Source of the DNA: Haliclystus octoradiatus
Taxonomy: Eukaryota; Cnidaria; Staurozoa; Stauromedusae; Haliclystidae
Assembly (NCBI GenBank): GCA_916610825.1
Contig: CAKAJK010000008.1
Span: 274,857-338,856 of the forward strand
Direction: 5' to 3'
DNA length: 64,000 bases
Part shown: positions 49,824 through 62,800 of the stretch, piece after piece
Position numbering within the stretch: the stretch's first letter is position 1
How the letters are laid out: each line of letters opens with the position of its first letter
Position numbers and translations under genes: made by a program
The notes under the pieces: generated by a model
What the model was told of the DNA's origin: nothing
The model's input: only the letters and a program-made list of their open reading frames with translations
Database searches by the model: none

Positions 49824-52233
49824 TAACTCGAGAAATTGTTGTTTTAGTTTGACGTACAAAACTTTGTTAAAATTCGAAATTTCAAAACTGTGCATTGTAA
49901 ACTTTTGAGAACATTATTCTTGTTCAGAATTTTGCACTGATTCCAAATATACTATTTGTGAAACGATTACGCCATTATAACTCGAGAAATTGTTGTTTTA
50001 GTTTTACGTACAAAACTTTGTTACAATTCGAAATTTCAAAACTGTACATTTTAAACTTTTGAGAACATTTTTCTTGTTCAGAATTTTGCACTGATTCCAA
50101 ATATACTATTTGTGAAATGATTGCTCAACTATAACTCGAGTAATTCGTGTTTGAAGATTTCCTTTGTTTAAAGTTGAAAATTTGAAACTGTAAAATAGAA
50201 GTTTTGAATACAATATTCTTGTTCAGAATTTTTCACTGATTCCAAATATACTACTTGTGAAACGATTACGCCATTATAACTCGAGAAATTGTTGTTTTAG
50301 TTTGACGTACAAAACTTTCTTAAAATTCGAAATTTCAAAACTGTACATTTTAAACTTTTGAGAACATTATTCTTGTTCAGAATTTTGCACTGATTCCAAA
50401 TATACTATTTGTGAAATGATTGCTCAACTATAACTCGAGTAATTCGTGTTTGAAGATTTCCTTTGTTTAAAGTTGAAAATTTGAAACTGTAAAATAGAAG
50501 TTTTGAATACAATATTCTTGTTCAGAATTTTTCACTGATTCCAAATATACTACTTGTGAAACGATTACGCCATTATAACTCGAGAAATTGTTGTTTTAGT
50601 TTGACGTACAAAACTTTGTTAAAATTCGAAATTTCAAAACTGTGCATTGTAAACTTTTGAGAACATTATTCTTGTTCAGAATTTTGCACTGATTCCAAAT
50701 ATACTATTTGTGAAACGATTACGCCATTATAACTCGAGAAATTGTTGTTTTAGTTTGACGTACAAAACTTTGTTAAAATTCGAAATTTCAAAACTGTACA
50801 TTTTAAACTTTTGAGAACATTTTTCTTGTTCAGAATTTTGCACTGATTCCAAATATACTATTTGTGAAATGATTGCTCAACTATAACTCGAGTAATTCGT
50901 GTTTGAAGATTTCCTTTGTTTAAAGTTGAAAATTTGAAACTGTAAAATAGAAGTTTTGAATACAATATTCTTGTTCAGAATTTTTCACTGATTCCAAATA
51001 TACTACTTGTGAAACGATTACGCCATTATAACTCGAGAAATTGTTGTTTTAGTTTGACGTACAAAACTTTGTTAAAATTCGAAATTTCAAAACTGTGCAT
51101 TGTAAACTTTTGAGAACATTATTCTTGTTCAGAATTTTGCACTGATTCCAAATATACTATTTGTGAAACGATTACGCCATTATAACTCGAGAAATTGTTG
51201 TTTTAGTTTTACGTACAAAACTTTGTTACAATTCGAAATTTCAAAACTGTACATTTTAAACTTTTGAGAACATTTTTCTTGTTCAGAATTTTGCACTGAT
51301 TCCAAATATACTATTTGTGAAATGATTGCTCAACTATAACTCGAGTAATTCGTGTTTGAAGATTTCCTTTGTTTAAAGTTGAAAATTTGAAACTGTAAAA
51401 TAGAAGTTTTGAATACAATATTCTTGTTCAGAATTTTTCACTGATTCCAAATGTACTACTTGTGAAACGATTACGCCATTATAACTCGAGAAATTGTTGT
51501 TTTAGTTTGACGTACAAAACTTTCTTAAAATTCGAAATTTCAAAACTGTACATTTTAAACTTTTGAGAACATTATTCTTGTTCAGAATTTTGCACTGATT
51601 CCAAATATACTATTTGTGAAATGATTGCTCAACTATAACTCGAGTAATTCGTGTTTGAAGATTTCCTTTGTTTAAAGTTGAAAATTTGAAACTGTAAAAT
51701 AGAAGTTTTGAATACAATATTCTTGTTCAGAATTTTTCACTGATTCCAAATATACTACTTGTGAAACGATTACGCCATTATAACTCGAGAAATTGTTGTT
51801 TTAGTTTGACGTACAAAACTTTGTTAAAATTCGAAATTTCAAAACTGTGCATTGTAAACTTTTGAGAACATTATTCTTGTTCAGAATTTTGCACTGATTC
51901 CAAATATACTATTTGTGAAACGATTACGCCATTATAACTCGAGAAATTGTTGTTTTAGTTTGACGTACAAAACTTTGTTAAAATTCGAAATTTCAAAACT
52001 GTACATTTTAAACTTTTGAGAACATTTTTCTTGTTCAGAATTTTGCACTGATTCCAAATATACTATTTGTGAAATGATTGCTCAACTATAACTCGAGTAA
52101 TTCGTGTTTGAAGATTTCCTTTGTTTAAAGTTGAAAATTTGAAACTGTAAAATAGAAGTTTTGAATACAATATTCTTGTTCAGAATTTTTCACTGATTCC
52201 AAATATACTACTTGTGAAACGATTACGCCATTA

Positions 52234-55200
52234 TAACTCGAGAAATTGTTGTTTTAGTTTGACGTACAAAACTTTGTTAAAATTCGAAATTTCAAAACTG
52301 TGCATTTTAAACTTTTGAGAACATTATTCTTGTTCAGAATTTTGCACTGATTCCAAATATACTATTTGTGAAATGATTGCTCAACTTTAACTCGAGTAAT
52401 TCGTGTTTGAAGATTTCTTTTGTTTAAAGTTGAAAATTTGAAACTGTAAAATATAAGTTTTGAATACAATATTCTTGTTTAGAATTTTTCACTGATTCCA
52501 AATATACTATTTGTGAAACGATTACGCCATTATAACTCGAGAAATTGTTGTTTTAGTTTGACGTACAAAACTTTGTTAAAATTCGAAATTTCAAAACTGT
52601 GCATTGTAAACTTTTGAGAACATTATTCTTGTTTAGAATTTTGCACTGATTCCAAATATACTATTTGTGAAGTGATTGCTCAACTATAACTCGAGTAATT
52701 CGTGTTTGAAGATTTCTTTTGTTTAAAGTTGAAAATTTGAAACTGTAAAATATAAGTTTTGAATACAATATTCTTGTTCAGAATTTTTCACTGATTCCAA
52801 ATATACTATTTGTGAAACGATTACGCCATTATAACTCGAGAAATTCTTGTTTTAGTTTGACTTACAAAACTTTGTTAAAATTCGAAATTTCAAAACTGTA
52901 CATTTTAAACTTTTGAGAACATTATTCTTGTTCACAATTTTGCACTGATTCCAAATATACTATTTGTGAAATGATTGCTCAACTATAACTCGAGTAATTC
53001 GTGTTTGAAGATTTCCTTTGTTTAAAGTTGAAACTTTGAAACTGTAAAATAGAAGTTTTGAATACAATATTCTTGTTCAGAATTTTTCACTGATTCCAAA
53101 TATACTATTTGTGAAACGATTACGCCATTATAACTCGAGAAATTGTTGTTTTAGTTTGACGTACAAAACTTTGTTAAAATTCGAAATTTCAAAACTGTAC
53201 ATTTTAAACTTTTGAGAACATTTTTCTTGTTCAGAATTTTGCACTGATTCCAAATATACTATTTGTGAAATGATTGCTCAACTATAACTCGAGAAATTCG
53301 TGTTTGAAGATTTCCTTTGTTTAAAGTTGAAAATTTGAAACTGTAAAATAGAAGTTTTGAATACAATATTCTTGTTCAAAATTTTTCACTGATTCCAAAT
53401 ATACTATTTGTGAAACGATTACGCCATTATAACTCGAGAAATTGTTGTTTTAGTTTGACGTACAAAACTTTGTTAAAATTCGAAATTTCAAAACTGTGCA
53501 TTTTAAACTTTTGAGAACATTATTCTTGTTCAGAATTTCGCACTGATTCCAAATATACTATTTGTGAAATGATTGCTCAACTATAACTCGAGTAATTCGT
53601 GTTTGAAGATTTCTTTTGTTTAAAGTTGAAAATTTGAAACTGTAAAATATAAGTTTTGAATATAATATTCTTGTTCAGAATTTTTCACTGATTCCAAATA
53701 TACTATTTGTGAAACGATTACGCCATTATAACTCGAGAAATTGTTGTTTTAGTTTGACGTACAAAACTTTGTTAAAATTCGAAATTTCAAAACTGTGCAT
53801 TTTAAACTTTTGAGAACATTATTCTTGTTCAGAATTTTGCACTGATTCCAAATATACTATTTGTGAAATGATTGCTCAACTATAACTCGAGTAATTCGTG
53901 TTTGAAGATTTCTTTTGTTTAAAGTTGAAAATTTGAAACTGTAAAATATAAGTTTTGAATATAATATTCTTGTTCAGAATTTTTCACTGATTCCAAATAT
54001 ACTATTTGTGAAACGATTACGCCATTATAACTCGAGAAATTGTTGTTTTAGTTTGACGTACAAAACTTTGTTAAAATTCGAAATTTCAAAACTGTGCATT
54101 TTAAACTTTTGAGAACATTATTCTTGTTCAGAATTTTGCACTGATTCCAAATATACTATTTGTGAAATGATTGCTCAACTATAACTCGAGTAATTCGTGT
54201 TTGAAGATTTCTTTTGTTTAAAGTTGAAAATTTGAAACTGTAAAATATAAGTTTTGAATACAATATTCTTGTTTAGAATTTTTCACTGATTCCAAATATA
54301 CTATTTGTGAAACGATTACGCCATTATAACTCGAGAAATTGTTGTTTTAGTTTGACGTACAAAACTTTGTTAAAATTCGAAATTTCAAAACTGTGCATTG
54401 TAAACTTTTGAGAACATTATTCTTGTTTAGAATTTTGCACTGATTCCAAATATACTATTTGTGAAATGATTGCTCAACTATAACTCGAGTAATTCGTGTT
54501 TGAAGATTTCTTTTGTTTAAAGTTGAAAATTTGAAACTGTAAAATATAAGTTTTGAATACAATATTCTTGTTCAAAATTTTTCACTGATTCCAAATATAC
54601 TATTTGTGAAACGATTACGCCATTATAACTCGAGAAATTCTTGTTTTAGTTTGACTTACAAAACTTTGTTAAAATTCGAAATTTCAAAACTGTACATTTT
54701 AAACTTTTGAGAACATTATTCTTGTTCACAATTTTGCACTGATTCCAAATATACTATTTGTGAAATGATTGCTCAACTATAACTCGAGTAATTCGTGTTT
54801 GAAGATTTCCTTTGTTTAAAGTTGAAAATTTGAAACTGTAAAATAGAAGTTTTGAATACAATATTCTTGTTCAGAATTTTTCACTGATTCCAAATATACT
54901 ATTTGTGAAACGATTACGCCATTATAACTCGAGAAATTGTTGTTTTAGTTTGACGTACAAAACTTTGTTAAAATTCGAAATTTCAAAACTGTACATTTTA
55001 AACTTTTGAGAACATTTTTCTTGTTCAGAATTTTGCACTGATTCCAAATATACTATTTGTGAAATGATTGCTCAACTATAACTCGAGTAATTCGTGTTTG
55101 AAGATTTCCTTTGTTTAAAGTTGAAAATTTGAAACTGTAAAATAGAAGTTTTGAATACAATATTCTTGTTCAAAATTTTTCACTGATTCCAAATATACTA

Positions 55201-56881
55201 TTTGTGAAACGATTACGCCATTATAACTCGAGAAATTGTTGTTTTAGTTTGACGTACAAAACTTTGTTAAAATTCGAAATTTCAAAACTGTGCATTTTAA
55301 ACTTTTGAGAACATTATTCTTGTTCAGAATTTTGCACTGATTCCAAATATACTATTTGTGAAATGATTGCTCAACTATAACTCGAGTAATTCATGTTTGA
55401 AGATTTCTTTTGTTTAAAGTTGAAAATTTGAAACTGTAAAATATAAGTTTTGAATACAATATTCTTGTTCAGAATTTTTCACTGATTCCAAATATACTAT
55501 TTGTGAAACGATTACGCCATTATAACTCGAGAAATTGTTGTTTTAGTTTGACGTACAAAACTTTGTTAAAATTCGAAATTTCAAAACTGTACATTTTAAA
55601 CTTTTGAGAACATTTTTCTTGTTCAGAATTTTGCACTGATTCCAAATATACTATTTGTGAAATGATTGCTCAACTATAACTCGAGTAATTTGTGTTTGAA
55701 GATTTCCTTTGTTTAAAGTTGAAAATTTGAAACTGTAAAATAGAAGTTTTGAATACAATATTCTTGTTTAGAATTTTTCACTGATTCCAAATATACTATT
55801 TGTGAAACGATTACGCCATTATAACTCGAGAAATTGTTGTTTTAGTTTGACGTACAAAACTTTGTTAAAATTCGAAATTTCAAAACTGTACATTTTAAAC
55901 TTTTGAGAACATTATTCTTGTTCAGAATTTTGCACTGATTCCAAATATACTATTTGTAAAATGATTGCTCAACTATAACTCGAGTAATTCGTGTTTGAAG
56001 ATTTCCTTTGTTTAAAGTTGAAAATTTGAAACTGTAAAATAGAAGTTTTGAATACAATATTCTTGTTCAGAATTTTTCACTGATTCCAAATATACTATTT
56101 GTGAAACGATTACGCCATTATAACTCGAGAAATTGTTGTTTTAGTTTGACGTACAAAACTTTGTTAAAATTCGAAATTTCAAAACTGTGCATTGTAAACT
56201 TTTGAGAACATTATTCTTGTTCAGAATTTTGCACTGATTCCAAATATACTATTTGTGAAACGATTACGCCATTATAACTCGAGAAATTGTTGTTTTAGTT
56301 TGACGTACAAAACTTTGTTAAAATTCGAAATTTCAAAACTGTACATTTTAAACTTTTGAGAACATTTTTCTTGTTCAGAATTTTGCACTGATTCCAAATA
56401 TACTATTTGTGAAATGATTGCTCAACTATAACTCGAGTAATTCGTGTTTGAAGATTTCCTTTGTTTAAAGTTGAAAATTTGAAACTGTAAAATAGAAGTT
56501 TTGAATACAATATTCTTGTTCAGAATTTTTCACTGATTCCAAATATACTATTTGTGAAACGATTACGCCATTATAACTCGAGAAATTGTTGTTTTAGTTT
56601 GACGTACAAAACTTTGTTAAAATTCGAAATTTCAAAACTGTGCATTGTAAACTTTTGAGAACATTATTCTTGTTCAGAATTTTGCACTGATTCCAAATAT
56701 ACTATTTGTGAAACGATTACGCCATTATAACTCGAGAAATTGTTGTTTTAGTTTGACGTACAAAACTTCGTTAAAATTCGAAATTTCAAAACTGTACATT
56801 TTAAACTTTTGAGAACATTTTTCTTGTTCAGAATTTTGCACTGATTCCAAATATACTATTTGTGAAATGATTGCTCAACTA
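52234..56881 (+). repeat. Return of the dimer family: second copy of the 19599-25.9 kb region
   Basis: At 52234 the B3/A5/A6 family stops abruptly and A3 B2 A4 B2 A2 B1 resumes, as at 19599 (offset 32635). It continues A1 B1 A3 B2 A3 B2 A3 B2 A4 B2 | 54626 A2 B1 A1 B1 A3 B2 (AATTCATG) A1 B1 (AATTTGTG) A (TTTGTAAAATG) B1 A4 A1 B1 A4 A1. Relative to 19599-25.9 kb it lacks the 1794-bp tandem copy and a 453-bp trimer at 24537-24989, has one extra A3-B2 dimer, and keeps the 299 bp that are missing at 25289. The B1 at 53285 starts TAACTCGAGAAATTCGTG, with one A-type base. Confidence 0.87.
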
Positions 56882-59800
56882 TAACTCGAGTAATTCGTGT
56901 TTGAAGATTTCCTTTGTTTAAAGTTGAAAATTTGAAACTGTAAAATAGAAGTTTTGAATACAATATTCTTGTTCAGAATTTTTCACTGATTCCAAATATA
57001 CTACTTGTGAAACGATTACGCCATTATAACTCGAGAAATTGTTGTTTTAGTTTGACGTACAAAACTTTGTTAAAATTCGAAATTTCAAAACTGTGCATTG
57101 TAAACTTTTGAGAACATTATTCTTGTTCAGAATTTTGCACTGATTCCAAATATACTATTTGTGAAACGATTACGCCATTATAACTCGAGAAATTGTTGTT
57201 TTAGTTTTACGTACAAAACTTTGTTAAAATTCGAAATTTCAAAACTGTACATTTTAAACTTTTGAGAACATTTTTCTTGTTCAGAATTTTGCACTGATTC
57301 CAAATATACTATTTGTGAAATGATTGCTCAACTATAACTCGAGTAATTCGTGTTTGAAGATTTCCTTTGTTTAAAGTTGAAAATTTGAAACTGTAAAATA
57401 GAAGTTTTGAATACAATATTCTTGTTCAGAATCTTTCACTGATTCCAAATATACTACTTGTGAAACGATTACGCCATTATAACTCGAGAAATTGTTGTTT
57501 TAGTTTGACGTACAAAACTTTCTTAAAATTCGAAATTTCAAAACTGTGCATTGTAAACTTTTGAGAACATTATTCTTGTTCAGAATTTTGCACTGATTCC
57601 AAATATACTATTTGTGAAACGATTACGCCATTATAACTCGAGAAATTGTTGTTTTAGTTTGACGTACAAAACTTTGTTAAAATTCGAAATTTCAAAACTG
57701 TACATTTTAAACTTTTGAGAACATTTTTCTTGTTCAGAATTTTGCACTGATTCCAAATATACTATTTGTGAAATGATTGCTCAACTATAACTCGAGTAAT
57801 TCGTGTTTGAAGATTTCCTTTGTTTAAAGTTGAAAATTTGAAACTGTAAAATAGAAGTTTTGAATACAATATTCTTGTTCAGAATTTTTCACTGATTCCA
57901 AATATACTACTTGTGAAACGATTACGCCATTATAACTCGAGAAATTGTTGTTTTAGTTTGACGTACAAAACTTTCTTAAAATTCGAAATTTCAAAACTGT
58001 ACATTTTAAACTTTTGAGAACATTATTCTTGTTCAGAATTTTGCACTGATTCCAAATATACTATTTGTGAAATGATTGCTCAACTATAACTCGAGTAATT
58101 CGTGTTTGAAGATTTCCTTTGTTTAAAGTTGAAAATTTGAAACTGTAAAATAGAAGTTTTGAATACAATATTCTTGTTCAGAATTTTTCACTGATTCCAA
58201 ATATACTACTTGTGAAACGATTACGCCATTATAACTCGAGAAATTGTTGTTTTAGTTTGACGTACAAAACTTTGTTAAAATTCGAAATTTCAAAACTGTG
58301 CATTGTAAACTTTTGAGAACATTATTCTTGTTCAGAATTTTGCACTGATTCCAAATATACTATTTGTGAAACGATTACGCCATTATAACTCGAGAAATTG
58401 TTGTTTTAGTTTGACGTACAAAACTTTGTTAAAATTCGAAATTTCAAAACTGTACATTTTAAACTTTTGAGAACATTTTTCTTGTTCAGAATTTTGCACT
58501 GATTCCAAATATACTATTTGTGAAATGATTGCTCAACTATAACTCGAGTAATTCGTGTTTGAAGATTTCCTTTGTTTAAAGTTGAAAATTTGAAACTGTA
58601 AAATAGAAGTTTTGAATACAATATTCTTGTTCAGAATTTTTCACTGATTCCAAATATACTACTTGTGAAACGATTACGCCATTATAACTCGAGAAATTGT
58701 TGTTTTAGTTTGACGTACAAAACTTTGTTAAAATTCGAAATTTCAAAACTGTGCATTGTAAACTTTTGAGAACATTATTCTTGTTCAGAATTTTGCACTG
58801 ATTCCAAATATACTATTTGTGAAACGATTACGCCATTATAACTCGAGAAATTGTTGTTTTAGTTTTACGTACAAAACTTTGTTAAAATTCGAAATTTCAA
58901 AACTGTACATTTTAAACTTTTGAGAACATTTTTCTTGTTCAGAATTTTGCACTGATTCCAAATATACTATTTGTGAAATGATTGCTCAACTATAACTCGA
59001 GTAATTCGTGTTTGAAGATTTCCTTTGTTTAAAGTTGAAAATTTGAAACTGTAAAATAGAAGTTTTGAATACAATATTCTTGTTCAGAATTTTTCACTGA
59101 TTCCAAATATACTACTTGTGAAACGATTACGCCATTATAACTCGAGAAATTGTTGTTTTAGTTTGACGTACAAAACTTTCTTAAAATTCGAAATTTCAAA
59201 ACTGTACATTTTAAACTTTTGAGAACATTATTCTTGTTTAGAATTTTGCACTGATTCCAAATATACTATTTGTGAAACGATTACGCCATTATAACTCGAG
59301 AAATTGTTGTTTTAGTTTTACGTACAAAACTTTGTTAAAATTCGAAATTTCAAAACTGTACATTTTAAACTTTTGAGAACATTTTTCTTGTTCAGAATTT
59401 TGCACTGATTCCAAATATACTATTTGTGAAATGATTGCTCAACTATAACTCGAGTAATTCGTGTTTGAAGATTTCCTTTGTTTAAAGTTGAAAATTTGAA
59501 ACTGTAAAATAGAAGTTTTGAATACAATATTCTTGTTCAGAATTTTTCACTGATTCCAAATATACTACTTGTGAAACGATTACGCCATTATAACTCGAGA
59601 AATTGTTGTTTTAGTTTGACGTACAAAACTTTCTTAAAATTCGAAATTTCAAAACTGTACATTTTAAACTTTTGAGAACATTATTCTTGTTCAGAATTTT
59701 GCACTGATTCCAAATATACTATTTGTGAAATGATTGCTCAACTATAACTCGAGTAATTCGTGTTTGAAGATTTCCTTTGTTTAAAGTTGAAAATTTGAAA

Positions 59801-62800
59801 CTGTAAAATAGAAGTTTTGAATACAATATTCTTGTTCAGAATTTTTCACTGATTCCAAATATACTACTTGTGAAACGATTACGCCATTATAACTCGAGAA
59901 ATTGTTGTTTTAGTTTGACGTACAAAACTTTGTTAAAATTCGAAATTTCAAAACTGTGCATTGTAAACTTTTGAGAACATTATTCTTGTTCAGAATTTTG
60001 CACTGATTCCAAATATACTATTTGTGAAACGATTACGCCATTATAACTCGAGAAATTGTTGTTTTAGTTTGACGTACAAAACTTTGTTAAAATTCGAAAT
60101 TTCAAAACTGTACATTTTAAACTTTTGAGAACATTTTTCTTGTTCAGAATTTTGCACTGATTCCAAATATACTATTTGTGAAATGATTGCTCAACTATAA
60201 CTCGAGTAATTCGTGTTTGAAGATTTCCTTTGTTTAAAGTTGAAAATTTGAAACTGTAAAATAGAAGTTTTGAATACAATATTCTTGTTCAGAATTTTTC
60301 ACTGATTCCAAATATACTACTTGTGAAACGATTACGCCATTATAACTCGAGAAATTGTTGTTTTAGTTTGACGTACAAAACTTTGTTAAAATTCGAAATT
60401 TCAAAACTGTGCATTGTAAACTTTTGAGAACATTATTCTTGTTCAGAATTTTGCACTGATTCCAAATATACTATTTGTGAAACGATTACGCCATTATAAC
60501 TCGAGAAATTGTTGTTTTAGTTTTACGTACAAAACTTTGTTAAAATTCGAAATTTCAAAACTGTACATTTTAAACTTTTGAGAACATTTTTCTTGTTCAG
60601 AATTTTGCACTGATTCCAAATATACTATTTGTGAAATGATTGCTCAACTATAACTCGAGTAATTCGTGTTTGAAGATTTCCTTTGTTTAAAGTTGAAAAT
60701 TTGAAACTGTAAAATAGAAGTTTTGAATACAATATTCTTGTTCAGAATTTTTCACTGATTCCAAATATACTACTTGTGAAACGATTACGCCATTATAACT
60801 CGAGAAATTGTTGTTTTAGTTTGACGTACAAAACTTTCTTAAAATTCGAAATTTCAAAACTGTACATTTTAAACTTTTGAGAACATTATTCTTGTTCAGA
60901 ATTTTGCACTGATTCCAAATATACTATTTGTGAAACGATTACGCCATTATAACTCGAGAAATTGTTGTTTTAGTTTTACGTACAAAACTTTGTTAAAATT
61001 CGAAATTTAAAAACTGTACATTTTAAACTTTTGAGAACATTTTTCTTGTTCAGAATTTTGCACTGATTCCAAATATACTATTTGTGAAATGATTGCTCAA
61101 CTATAACTCGAGTAATTCGTGTTTGAAGATTTCCTTTGTTTAAAGTTGAAAATTTGAAACTGTAAAATAGAAGTTTTGAATACAATATTCTTGTTCAGAA
61201 TTTTTCACTGATTCCAAATATACTACTTGTGAAACGATTACGCCATTATAACTCGAGAAATTGTTGTTTTAGTTTGACGTACAAAACTTTCTTAAAATTC
61301 GAAATTTCAAAACTGTACATTTTAAACTTTTGAGAACATTATTCTTGTTCAGAATTTTGCACTGATTCCAAATATACTATTTGTGAAATGATTGCTCAAC
61401 TATAACTCGAGTAATTCGTGTTTGAAGATTTCCTTTGTTTAAAGTTGAAAATTTGAAACTGTAAAATAGAAGTTTTGAATACAATATTCTTGTTCAGAAT
61501 TTTTCACTGATTCCAAATATACTACTTGTGAAACGATTACGCCATTATAACTCGAGAAATTGTTGTTTTAGTTTGACGTACAAAACTTTGTTAAAATTCG
61601 AAATTTCAAAACTGTGCATTGTAAACTTTTGAGAACATTATTCTTGTTCAGAATTTTGCACTGATTCCAAATATACTATTTGTGAAACGATTACGCCATT
61701 ATAACTCGAGAAATTGTTGTTTTAGTTTGACGTACAAAACTTTGTTAAAATTCGAAATTTCAAAACTGTACATTTTAAACTTTTGAGAACATTTTTCTTG
61801 TTCAGAATTTTGCACTGATTCCAAATATACTATTTGTGAAATGATTGCTCAACTATAACTCGAGTAATTCGTGTTTGAAGATTTCCTTTGTTTAAAGTTG
61901 AAAATTTGAAACTGTAAAATAGAAGTTTTGAATACAATATTCTTGTTCAGAATTTTTCACTGATTCCAAATATACTACTTGTGAAACGATTACGCCATTA
62001 TAACTCGAGAAATTGTTGTTTTAGTTTGACGTACAAAACTTTGTTAAAATTCGAAATTTCAAAACTGTGCATTGTAAACTTTTGAGAACATTATTCTTGT
62101 TCAGAATTTTGCACTGATTCCAAATATACTATTTGTGAAACGATTACGCCATTATAACTCGAGAAATTGTTGTTTTAGTTTTACGTACAAAACTTTGTTA
62201 AAATTCGAAATTTCAAAACTGTACATTTTAAACTTTTGAGAACATTTTTCTTGTTCAGAATTTTGCACTGATTCCAAATATACTATTTGTGAAATGATTG
62301 CTCAACTATAACTCGAGTAATTCGTGTTTGAAGATTTCCTTTGTTTAAAGTTGAAAATTTGAAACTGTAAAATAGAAGTTTTGAATACAATATTCTTGTT
62401 CAGAATTTTTCACTGATTCCAAATATACTACTTGTGAAACGATTACGCCATTATAACTCGAGAAATTGTTGTTTTAGTTTGACGTACAAAACTTTCTTAA
62501 AATTCGAAATTTCAAAACTGTACATTTTAAACTTTTGAGAACATTATTCTTGTTCAGAATTTTGCACTGATTCCAAATATACTATTTGTGAAATGATTGC
62601 TCAACTATAACTCGAGTAATTCGTGTTTGAAGATTTCCTTTGTTTAAAGTTGAAAATTTGAAACTGTAAAATAGAAGTTTTGAATACAATATTCTTGTTC
62701 AGAATTTTTCACTGATTCCAAATATACTACTTGTGAAACGATTACGCCATTATAACTCGAGAAATTGTTGTTTTAGTTTGACGTACAAAACTTTGTTAAA

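Larger units (their letters stand above)
41244..52233 (+). repeat. A4/A5/A6/B3 HOR family, second part
   Basis: Order: 41244 A4 A5 B3 A6 B3 | 41996 A4 A1 B3 | 42449 and 43201 A4 A5 B3 A6 B3 | 43953 A4 A1 B3 | 44406 A4 A5 B3 A6 B3 | 45158 A4 A1 B1 A1 B3 A6 B3 | 46209 A4 A5 A5 B3 | 46816 A4 A5 A5 B3 A6 B3 | 47722 A5 B3 A6 B3 | 48320 A6/A4 hybrid A1 B3 | 48773 A4 A5 B3 A6 B3 | 49525 A4 B3 | 49824 A4 A5 B3 A6 B3 A4 A1 B3 | 51029 same. The last two units are 1205-bp tandem copies sharing TTACAATTCG at 50024 and 51229. The B1 at 45466 is the only B here with the older TACTATTTG. Confidence 0.87.
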
